Shown here: positions 1 through 5,150 of the stretch, one piece after another
How positions within the stretch are numbered: the stretch's first letter is position 1
Layout: every line of letters starts with the position of its first letter
Assembly (NCBI GenBank): GCA_946479015.1
Contig: CAMLEQ010000170.1
Span: 1-7,698 of the forward strand
Reading direction: 5' to 3'
Length of the DNA stretch: 7,698 nt
Source of the DNA: an uncultured Gemmatimonadota bacterium
GTDB lineage: Bacteria > Gemmatimonadota > Gemmatimonadetes > Gemmatimonadales > Gemmatimonadaceae
Notes under the pieces: generated by a model
What the model was told of the DNA's origin: nothing
Seen by the model: only the letters and a program-made list of their open reading frames with translations
The model's database searches: none
Made by a program: the position numbers and the translations under genes

Positions 1-242
1 GTGCGCGCGCCGGGCACCTTGAGCATCTCGGCCGCGATCGGGTAGGTGACCTGGTCCTCCACGATCCGCGGCGCCTGCTCGTTGTAGTCGGTCTGGACGA
101 TCACCTGCACGTCCGAGAGGTCGGGGAGCGCCTCGAGTGGCGTCGTCCGCGCCGCCCACACCCCGGCGCCGATGACGGCGACGGCGAGCAGCACCACCAG
201 CAGGGGGTTTCGCACCGACCAGTCGATGATGCGCTTCGGCAT
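1..242 (-). CDS. cusA: CusA/CzcA-type heavy-metal RND efflux pump, N-terminal part (runs off the left edge)
   Basis: This is the inner-membrane, proton-driven pump subunit of a tripartite metal exporter. About 80 residues are visible. They begin MPKRIIDWSVRNPLLVV, with a first transmembrane helix at about residues 12-31. The periplasmic signature ALPDLSDVQVIVQT follows, then the stretch EQAPRIVEDQVTYPIAAEML. This pattern (A-L-P-D-L-S-D-V-Q-V-I, then Q-A-P-x-I-V-E-x-Q-V-T-Y-P) is typical of the CusA branch of the heavy-metal efflux RND family, which usually exports Cu+ or Ag+. The ATG at 242 lies 4 bases after the stop of the adaptor gene, so the two genes are almost certainly co-transcribed and probably translationally coupled. 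The family normally exceeds 1000 residues, so most of the gene lies outside the window. The family call is firm. The metal is inferred from family resemblance, because the methionine relay residues are not in view. Confidence 0.93.
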   Translation of the reverse strand, partial: MPKRIIDWSVRNPLLVVLLAVAVIGAGVWAARTTPLEALPDLSDVQVIVQTDYNEQAPRIVEDQVTYPIAAEMLKVPGAR

Positions 243-246
243 GATG

Positions 247-1620
247 CTACCTCTCGTGGCCAGTGTGCGTGGTCGCGGGCGCCGGCTTCGCGGTGCGCTC
301 GTCCACGGGCTTCGTCAGATCCATCCCTGGCATGCTCCCCATCCCGCCCATGAGCGTGCCGAGGTTGGACTCCGCGTCGACGAGGAAAGTCGCCGAGGCA
401 ACCACCGAGTCGGTCACGGCGAGCCCCCGCACGATCTCCGTACGCTCGTCGGTCTGCGCGCCCACCTGCACCAGGTGCGGCTCGAGCATGCCATCGGGAC
501 GCTTGACGAACACGATGGACCGCTCCCCGGTGGACAGGACGGCCGTCCGCGGCACGGTCAGCGCGCCGGCGTGCTCGGCGCCGTGGAACCGGAAGGTGGC
601 GAACATCCCCGGCTTGAGCCGGAGCCCCGGGTTGGCGAGCGCCACGCGCACGCGCGCGGTTCGCGTGTCGGGGTTCACGGTCGGATAGACGTAAGCGATC
701 CGCCCCCGCCACTGCTCCCCCGGGTACGCCTCGAACGTCGCCGTGACAGCAAGCCCGAGCCGCACGGCGCGGAGGTCCTGCTCGTAGACCTCGCCCTCGA
801 CCCACACGGTGCTCAGGTCCGCCACCTTGTAGAGCGCCTCGCCGCTCGTGATGCGCTGCCCGGCGAGCACGTTCTTCTCGACGACGAGCCCGTGGACCGG
901 CGACCGCAGCGTCAGCGCGCGCTCGACCCGGCCCGTTCGCTCGATGCGCGCGATCTCGTCGGCCGGTACGTCCCAGTAGGCGAGTCGGCGGCGCGCGGAG
1001 GCGAGGAGCTCGTCCGCGTTGCGGCGGGCCTCCGCCGATCCGCCGGCCACATCACTCGTCAGGCGCCTCGCGAGGAGCAGCTCCTCCTCCGCGGAGACGA
1101 GCATCGGCGAGTAGACACTGAACAGCGGGTCCCCGGCGCGCACCGGCTGGCCAGTGAAGCCGACGTACAGCCGCTCCACCCACCCGTCGATCTTCGGCGA
1201 CACGGTCGTCAACCGGGTCTCGTCGTAGGTGACCTGGCCGACGGTGCGGATCTCGCGCGCCAGCGCGCCCACCGCCACCGGGGCGTACGTCACGCCGATC
1301 CGCTCGGCCTGCGCGCTGGTGAGCATCACCGGCCGTGCGGCAGCGGAGCCGGACGCCGCCGGCGCCGCGTGGGCGTGCGCGCCGCCGCCCGCAGGCACCG
1401 TTCCGGCTGGCTCGCGGGTGGCGAGCCAGGCGACGAGGGCCGTGCCGGCCAGCGCCGCAGCGCCCGCGCCGCCGAACGCGAGGCGTCGGCGGCCGCGCAC
1501 GGTGCCGAACGGAGAAGATTCCGCGTCCCGCGTGGGAGGCGTCGGCGGCGTCGGATCGACCGCTGACGCCGCCGCCGAGGTCGATGTCGGGGAGGTAGGG
1601 GTCGTATCGGGGTTCATCAT
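247..1620 (-). CDS. cusB: CusB-type periplasmic adaptor (membrane fusion protein) of a heavy-metal RND efflux system
   Basis: The 457-residue protein bridges the RND pump and the outer-membrane channel. It opens with a Pro/Thr/Ser-rich tail, then a hydrophobic anchor at about residues 47-67 and a small Gly/His patch (AHAHAAP, 81-87). The HlyD/CusB core follows. It contains IDGWVERLYV, a coiled-coil hairpin with SAEEELLLARRL, the lipoyl-like SPVHGLVVEKNVLAGQRI, and the beta-barrel stretch VWVEGEVYEQD through YPTVNPDTRTARVRVAL. Near the C-terminus, methionines 424, 427, 430 and 433 are spaced exactly every three residues. The usual N-terminal YHS-like metal-binding domain is absent. I chose the ATG at 1620 because it overlaps the outer-membrane factor stop as ATGA and has GGAGGG just upstream. 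The frame is open 34 residues further, but that extension is unlike the family. A second ATG at 1617 is an equally usable start. Confidence 0.93.
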   Translation of the reverse strand: MMNPDTTPTSPTSTSAAASAVDPTPPTPPTRDAESSPFGTVRGRRRLAFGGAGAAALAGTALVAWLATREPAGTVPAGGGAHAHAAPAASGSAAARPVMLTSAQAERIGVTYAPVAVGALAREIRTVGQVTYDETRLTTVSPKIDGWVERLYVGFTGQPVRAGDPLFSVYSPMLVSAEEELLLARRLTSDVAGGSAEARRNADELLASARRRLAYWDVPADEIARIERTGRVERALTLRSPVHGLVVEKNVLAGQRITSGEALYKVADLSTVWVEGEVYEQDLRAVRLGLAVTATFEAYPGEQWRGRIAYVYPTVNPDTRTARVRVALANPGLRLKPGMFATFRFHGAEHAGALTVPRTAVLSTGERSIVFVKRPDGMLEPHLVQVGAQTDERTEIVRGLAVTDSVVASATFLVDAESNLGTLMGGMGSMPGMDLTKPVDERTAKPAPATTHTGHER

Positions 1621-3020
1621 GGCGTCCCTCCGGTGCTGCCGCCGTTGGTGGCGGTTGCCACCCGAGCCACGGCATCGGCGTCGAGGAGCGGCCGGCCGAC
1701 GAGCATCTCGAGCTCCGACCACGCGGTGCCCTCATCGGCTTCGAGCGCGGCCAGTTCCTGCCAGTAGCGGTTCACGGTCATGCGGTCGTCGAGCAGCGTC
1801 ATGAAGTCCACGCCGCCCACGCGGTACTCGCTCATCGCCGATGCGACCGTCGCCTCCGCCTGGGGGAGCACGGTGTGGCGGTAGAGCGTCTGGAGCCTGC
1901 GCGCCCGCTGGAGGTCGGCGTACGCGGTGGCGATCCGTCCGCGCGTGTCCGCGCGCATCGCCGCCAGGTCGGCGGCGGCCATCTGGCGCATCGCCGCGGC
2001 CTCCTCACGCATGCGGAGCTGCCGCGACCGCGCGAAGATCGGGAGCGACGCGCCGATCATGAGGCTTCCCATGCGCTCGGTGCCCATGTCCCCCCCGCGC
2101 TGCCCGTACTGGAGTCCGACGGCGAGGTCGGGCCAGATCTCGCGCCGGGCGAGCCGCTCCCCGGCGCTCGCCGCATCCAGCTCCCGCGCCGCCGCTCGCA
2201 CCATCGGCCGCTCCGCGGCGCCGAGCGCGACGAGCGAGTCGAGCGTCGGCGTGCGCGCCGGGAACACGGGCAGCCGGGGTGACGGCACCGCGGCGTCCGC
2301 GTCCCGATCGAGGAGCGCGTTCAGCGTCGCCGCCGACGTCTCGCGCATCGCCCGCATGCGGAGCGTGTCCTCCGTCATCCGCGCGATCTCCACCTGCGCG
2401 CGCAGGACATCCGCCTGGCGCCCCTCGCCCACGCGGTACATCGCCTGCGCGGTCCCCTCGATGTCGCGAAGCAGGCGGAGCGTCTCCCTGGCGACGGCGA
2501 GTGAGCGGTCGGCGCGATACAGGTCGTAGAACGCCACCGCGCCCTGCGCGCGAACCTCCCAGCCGGCATCGTCGGCGCGCTCGCGCGCCGCGCCGGCGCG
2601 CGCCGCCGCGGCGCGAGAGGCGAGGCCGAGCTGCCCCGCTACCGGCAGCATCTGCATGAGCGAGAGCTGCGTCATCCCGGTCACCGGCATCGGCCGGAGT
2701 CCGGGGAGCGAGTAGTTCATGAACCCGAGCTGGAGCTGCGGGTCGGGCGGGCGCCCCGCGGATGCGACGCGGGCATCGGCCGCGCGCGCGAGCGCATCGG
2801 CCGCGGCGATGCGCGGGCTCGTGCGGGCGAGCTCACGGTACACGGCGCCGAGCACCAGCGGGGCGGGCGTATCGGATGCCGCGGTGACGGCCGATGCGGT
2901 CGTCTCCGGCGTGACAGGGAACTGCGCGGCGAGGGGAGCGAGGGCCGAGCCGCCGAGCGCAGCGACCGTTGCGCCAGCGGCGCGGAGCGCACGGCGAGTG
3001 CGTCGCGTATGGTCGAACAT
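1617..3020 (-). CDS. Outer-membrane factor (TolC/CusC-like) of the metal efflux system
   Basis: This is a 467-residue secreted protein of the outer-membrane efflux (OEP) family. It forms the trimeric channel that carries metal out through the outer membrane. Residues 1-32 form a signal peptide: an Arg-rich N-terminus (HTRRTRRALR), a hydrophobic Ala/Gly/Leu core, and probable cleavage before QFPV. Two OEP repeats of long amphipathic Ala/Arg-rich helices follow, with beta-strand motifs such as DPQLQLGFMNYSLPG and the mid-protein IWPDLAVGLQYGQRGG and MIGASLPIF, then a helix ending YRVGGVDFMTLLDDRMTVNRY. I chose the ATG at 3020 because GGAGG lies 10 bases upstream. A GTG at 3044 is in frame but has no better ribosome site. 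The stop overlaps the adaptor start (ATGA), which implies translational coupling. The upstream neighbour is the small Cys/Met protein, across a gap of about 114 bases. Confidence 0.93.
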   Translation of the reverse strand: MFDHTRRTRRALRAAGATVAALGGSALAPLAAQFPVTPETTASAVTAASDTPAPLVLGAVYRELARTSPRIAAADALARAADARVASAGRPPDPQLQLGFMNYSLPGLRPMPVTGMTQLSLMQMLPVAGQLGLASRAAAARAGAARERADDAGWEVRAQGAVAFYDLYRADRSLAVARETLRLLRDIEGTAQAMYRVGEGRQADVLRAQVEIARMTEDTLRMRAMRETSAATLNALLDRDADAAVPSPRLPVFPARTPTLDSLVALGAAERPMVRAAARELDAASAGERLARREIWPDLAVGLQYGQRGGDMGTERMGSLMIGASLPIFARSRQLRMREEAAAMRQMAAADLAAMRADTRGRIATAYADLQRARRLQTLYRHTVLPQAEATVASAMSEYRVGGVDFMTLLDDRMTVNRYWQELAALEADEGTAWSELEMLVGRPLLDADAVARVATATNGGSTGGTP

Positions 3021-3134
3021 GTGGAACGAGCCTCCGGTGTGCACGCGACGCCGAGGACGCCGAGTGCGTGACGGCCTCGCTCACGTCACCGGACGGACGC
3101 CGGTGCGGAGCGACTCACGAATGCGTGAGGGAGG
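3021..3134 (-). promoter_or_regulatory. Gap inside the efflux operon with two inverted repeats
   Basis: This 114-base gap separates the small Cys/Met gene from the outer-membrane factor gene. CTCACG (3114-3119) and CGTGAG (3124-3129) form a perfect 6-base inverted repeat around AATG, just after the upstream stop. GTGACG (3068-3073) and CGTCAC (3084-3089) form a second one with a 10-base loop. GGAGG at about 3031-3035 (minus strand) is the ribosome site of the outer-membrane factor. There is no T-run, so these are more likely mRNA processing or partial termination hairpins, or protein-binding sites, than full terminators. Their function is not shown. Confidence 0.35.
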
Positions 3135-3563
3135 TCAGCCGCGCGGAGGGGGCGGCTCGGGACGGGTCGAGACGGAGTGCGGGATCGTCGCCGCGTCGAA
3201 TCGCGCGACGGCGCCGGCGACGGCGGGGATCACCACCGGTGTGATCGCCGAAAGCACCGGGTTGCACGCGCTCATCATCTGGCAGGCGGCGGAGCCCGAT
3301 GTCATCGGGCAGCCGCGATACGGCCCGCCGGAGTCGCACGGGCGCGACGTCCTGCCGGATCCGATGTCGCGCGCCGTGCTCGCTGGTGTCGCCGGTCCGT
3401 GCGCAGCCGGGGCGGCCTTCGCTCGGCCAGTCGTGCCGTGCCATGCGCGCCCCGCGGCCGGGTGGCCGCCCTCCGTGCCGCACGGCAGTCCGCTCCCGTC
3501 GATCAGGACGGGACCGAGCAGGAGCAGCACGAGAACGGCGGCGAAGCGGCGCAGACGATGCAC
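3135..3563 (-). CDS. Small secreted Cys/Met-containing protein of unknown function at the head of the efflux operon
   Basis: I do not recognise a named family. From the GTG at 3563 the product is 142 residues. It starts MHRLRRFAAVLVLLLLGP, a clear signal peptide or membrane anchor (about residues 7-21). A low-complexity Gly/Ala/His/Thr linker follows. A compact segment then has Cys76, Cys85, Cys94 and Cys100 with Met87, Met96 and Met97 (RGCPMTSG, then ACQMMSACNP). The C-terminus is hydrophobic and Val/Ala/Pro-rich and ends in a Pro run. Cys28 sits just after the leader, but the residues before it do not make a normal lipobox. The cysteine and methionine pattern, the export signal and the position as first gene of a Cu/Ag-type operon suggest a periplasmic metal-binding protein; this is inference. 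The frame is open upstream to an ATG at 3644, but that codon overlaps the predicted -10 box. The GTG has no strong ribosome site, so the start is uncertain. Confidence 0.6.
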   Translation of the reverse strand: MHRLRRFAAVLVLLLLGPVLIDGSGLPCGTEGGHPAAGRAWHGTTGRAKAAPAAHGPATPASTARDIGSGRTSRPCDSGGPYRGCPMTSGSAACQMMSACNPVLSAITPVVIPAVAGAVARFDAATIPHSVSTRPEPPPPRG

Positions 3564-3615
3564 GGGATGTGAGACGTAGTCAGCGTGGCCCCGGAACGCT
3601 CGCGGGCCCGGCGAT

Positions 3616-3632
3616 GTCGACGGGAGGTCGAC
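3616..3632 (-). promoter_or_regulatory. GTCGAC-5-GTCGAC repeat in the predicted leader of the efflux operon
   Basis: Two copies of the self-complementary hexamer GTCGAC (3616-3621 and 3627-3632) are separated by 5 bases, so they are both direct and inverted repeats. They lie about 4-20 bases downstream of the transcription start predicted from the -10 box. This is a reasonable place for a repressor operator or a short leader hairpin. It resembles no operator I can name, and no regulator gene is in view. Confidence 0.35.
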
Positions 3633-3642
3633 GACACGACCC

Positions 3643-3670
3643 ATTCTAGCACAGTGCCATCGCTGGCCAA
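3643..3670 (-). promoter_or_regulatory. Candidate sigma70-like promoter of the efflux operon
   Basis: Read on the minus strand, TTGGCC (3665-3670) is followed after 16 bases by TAGAAT (3643-3648). The -10 box matches TATAAT at 5 of 6 positions and the -35 box matches TTGACA at 4 of 6. A TAGAAT box stands out in such GC-rich DNA. Transcription would start near 3636 and give a leader of about 70 bases before the GTG of the small Cys/Met gene. The site sits between the end of the ada-alkA remnant and the efflux operon, where a promoter is expected. Confidence 0.5.
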
Positions 3671-3737
3671 TCGGGTGACGCCGCACACCTCGTCAGGGAT
3701 GCGCCCACTCGTGGCGACGTGGATGGCGATGCAGCGA

Positions 3738-3777
3738 CTCGCGGCGCGGAGATTCACCGCGCCGATCGCGCCGCGAG
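3738..3777 (-). terminator. Hairpin spanning the stop codon of the ada-alkA remnant, possible terminator
   Basis: CTCGCGGCGCG (3738-3748) and CGCGCCGCGAG (3767-3777) are perfect 11-base inverted repeats with an 18-base loop that holds the TGA stop (3754-3756). A competing stem pairs GGCGCGG (3743-3749) with CCGCGCC (3757-3763) around a 7-base loop. The stems are very GC-rich but no T-tract follows, so termination efficiency is unclear. The position between ada-alkA and the efflux promoter supports a terminator role. Confidence 0.4.
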
Positions 3778-4110
3778 CCGCAGGTGCAGCGCGGCGTACG
3801 CCCGCCAGGGGCGCCACCGCTCCGCCCGGGTGCGCATTGCCTCGGCGCTCGTGACGCCTGCCGCGCGCCACAGCGACGCGTCCGCGGCCGGGAAAGCATC
3901 CGGCCAGTCGAGCGCGCGCCGCACGATCGCGGTCGCCGTCCGTTGGCCGATGCCGGGGATGCCCGCGAGCGCTCGGCGCGTCGCGAGCACGTTGCTCCCC
4001 GCCTCCAGTCGCAGGCTCCCCGCGAGTACGCCCTCGGCGACGGCCACGAGCGCCACGCCCCGACTGCGCAGTACACCGAGACTCACCAGGGCATCCGCGC
4101 CGGCATCCAC
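3754..4110 (-). pseudogene. Orphan C-terminal fragment of an AlkA-type DNA-3-methyladenine glycosylase (HhH-GPD), out of frame with the Ada part
   Basis: The reading frame here encodes the second half of an AlkA-like base-excision glycosylase. Visible parts are GADALVSLGVLRSRGVALVAVAEGV (the helix pair before the hairpin), LAGIPGIGQRTATAIVRRAL (the helix-hairpin-helix), DWPDAFPAADASLWRA (containing the Asp at the place of E. coli AlkA Asp238), and ERWRPWRAYAALHLRL, the usual AlkA C-terminal motif. It is in a different frame from the Ada/AlkA-N region at 4083-4982, which it should follow directly. The first half of the glycosylase domain, normally containing a stretch like AVRAILGQQVS, is missing. 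A GTG at 4110 could start a 118-residue product, but a convincing ribosome site is lacking and half a domain should not fold or act. I read it as a remnant of one ada-alkA fusion gene. Confidence 0.72.
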
Positions 4111-4982
4111 GATGCGTGCGGCGGGAGGAGCTTCCCCCGGGCGGATGGGACGCCGACGTCCTCCACGACGAGCCATCCGCGATGCCCGTCGAGCTCGAGC
4201 GTCCGCGCGTAGCGCCGGCCCTCGACCGTGTCCACACCCGCGATCGCGTCGCGTCGCAGCTCGTCCAGCAGCACGTCCCACGCGAATGGCGCGCGATAGG
4301 CGAGCGTGAGCCGCAGCGGCGCATCGGCCAGCGACGCGCTCGGGCCACTCGACGATGGCGCTCGCCCGCCGCGCGCCGCGCGGCGCACCGCGCTCGGTGC
4401 CGTGCGATACTGCGTGCGGAAGGCGTCGTTGAACCGGCGCAGGCTCTGGAAGCCGCTCGCGTAGGCCACCTGCGTCACCGGAAGCGTCGTGTCGGCCAGC
4501 AACTGCTTGGCGAGCAGGAGGCGATGCGTCTGCGCGAGCTCGAGCGGCGAGACGCCGATCTCGCGGTCGAGCGCGCGCCGCAGGTGGCGCTCGCTCACGC
4601 CGAGCTCCCGCGCGAACGCGGCGACGCTCCGCCCGTTGAGCGCCCCGGCCGCGATGCGTCGGGCCGCGGCCTGCGCGAGCCGCGACATCGCGTCCACCAC
4701 CGCGCGCCCCGGCGCGAGCTCCGGTCGGCAGCGCAGGCAGGGACGGAACCCGGCGCGCTCCGCCGCGGCCGCCGAGCGAAAGAAGCGGCGCCGCTCCGGG
4801 TCGGAGACGCGCGCCGGGCACACCGGCCGGCAGTAGATCCGCGTCGACGTGATGCCGACGAAGAACAGCCCGTCGAAGCGCGGGTCGCGCGCGTCGAGCG
4901 CGCGAGCGTAGACGGTGCTCGCGTCGATGATGGTGCCGTCGGCGAGCAATGGCCACCAGTAGTTCATGGGGCGAAGATGCAT
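4083..4982 (-). CDS. Ada-type methyl-phosphotriester sensor/AraC regulator with truncated AlkA N-terminal domain (5' part of a disrupted ada-alkA fusion)
   Basis: The 299-residue product belongs to the adaptive response to DNA alkylation. Residues about 25-92 are the Ada zinc domain, with Cys51, Cys55, Cys82 and Cys85 (IYCRPVCPAR and RPCLRCRPE). Cys51 corresponds to E. coli Ada Cys38, which accepts a methyl group from DNA phosphotriesters and turns the protein into an activator. Residues about 100-198 are an AraC-type double helix-turn-helix (VAAFARELGVSERHLRRAL, then VTQVAYASGFQSLRRFNDAFR). Residues 222-275 match the AlkA N-terminal domain (LRLTLAYRAPFAWDVLLDEL to GWLVVED). After about residue 275 the match is lost, and the frame ends in unrelated sequence at the TGA at 4083. 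The family normally continues into the glycosylase, giving about 480-500 residues. There is no Ogt-type methyltransferase domain, as usual for ada-alkA fusions. ATG 4982 and ATG 4967 are both possible starts. The regulator half could still be functional. Confidence 0.75.
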   Translation of the reverse strand: MHLRPMNYWWPLLADGTIIDASTVYARALDARDPRFDGLFFVGITSTRIYCRPVCPARVSDPERRRFFRSAAAAERAGFRPCLRCRPELAPGRAVVDAMSRLAQAAARRIAAGALNGRSVAAFARELGVSERHLRRALDREIGVSPLELAQTHRLLLAKQLLADTTLPVTQVAYASGFQSLRRFNDAFRTQYRTAPSAVRRAARGGRAPSSSGPSASLADAPLRLTLAYRAPFAWDVLLDELRRDAIAGVDTVEGRRYARTLELDGHRGWLVVEDVGVPSARGKLLPPHASWMPARMPW

Positions 4983-4991
4983 TGCGCAATG
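4980..4991. promoter_or_regulatory. 12-base palindrome CATTGCGCAATG at the ada start
   Basis: CATTGCGCAATG is a perfect palindrome. It covers the first possible start codon of the Ada gene (ATG 4982) and lies 13-24 bases upstream of the second (ATG 4967). It contains the elements GCAA and AAT, which are reported parts of the E. coli Ada box, although their spacing here differs. It could be an autoregulatory site if translation starts at 4967. This is suggestive only. Confidence 0.35.
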
Positions 4992-5003
4992 TCGTACGGC
5001 TGG

Positions 5004-5057
5004 CCGGATTCGGCCACCGAATCCCCTGCGAGCCGCGATTCCACGTCCGGATTCGGC
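5004..5057. repeat. Three copies of a GGATTCGG element between the divergent ada and HAF genes
   Basis: GGATTCGG (5006-5013) and CCGAATCC (5017-5024) form a perfect 8-base inverted repeat around CCA. The same element recurs in direct orientation at 5049-5056, inside an 11-base repeat (CCGGATTCGGC at 5004-5014 and 5047-5057) offset by 43 bases, about four helical turns. The layout resembles clustered operator half-sites, or a small hairpin with a distal copy. It lies upstream of both divergent genes. No regulator can be assigned. Confidence 0.5.
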
Positions 5058-5094
5058 ACGCGGCGCGTCGTGCCCGTTCCTACGTTGGCCGAAG

Positions 5095-5118
5095 CCGCTC
5101 CGGCGCTCCGCCGAGCGG
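5095..5118. other. GC-rich hairpin upstream of the HAF remnant
   Basis: CCGCTCCGGCG (5095-5105) pairs with CGCCGAGCGG (5109-5118) around a CTC loop, with one bulged C. It ends 32 bases before the ATG at 5151. It could be a leader hairpin, a leftover terminator, or chance in such GC-rich DNA. No T-run follows. Confidence 0.3.
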
Positions 5119-5150
5119 ACTCACGTCCCCTCATTCCGGAGGAAGAGCAC

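Noticed and set aside
172..1566. Long plus-strand open frame of 464 residues opposite the CusB-like adaptor
   Set aside because: It is Arg/His/Gly-rich with no family pattern and lies antisense to a clear adaptor gene. Long antisense frames are expected in DNA this GC-rich.
1621..1722. N-terminal extension of the adaptor to a start at 1722
   Set aside because: The extra 34 residues are Arg-rich and unlike the family, and they overlap the outer-membrane factor. The ATGA overlap and GGAGGG support the start at 1620.
3564..3686. Longer form of the small Cys/Met protein starting at 3686 or at ATG 3644
   Set aside because: Both starts fall upstream of or within the predicted -10 box and would put 27-41 non-signal residues before the leader peptide. 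GTG 3563 gives a normal signal peptide directly.
4111..4989. Minus-strand frame reading through 4989 as the N-terminus of the AlkA fragment
   Set aside because: Only the part below about 4120 resembles AlkA. The rest is the shadow of the Ada/AraC frame.
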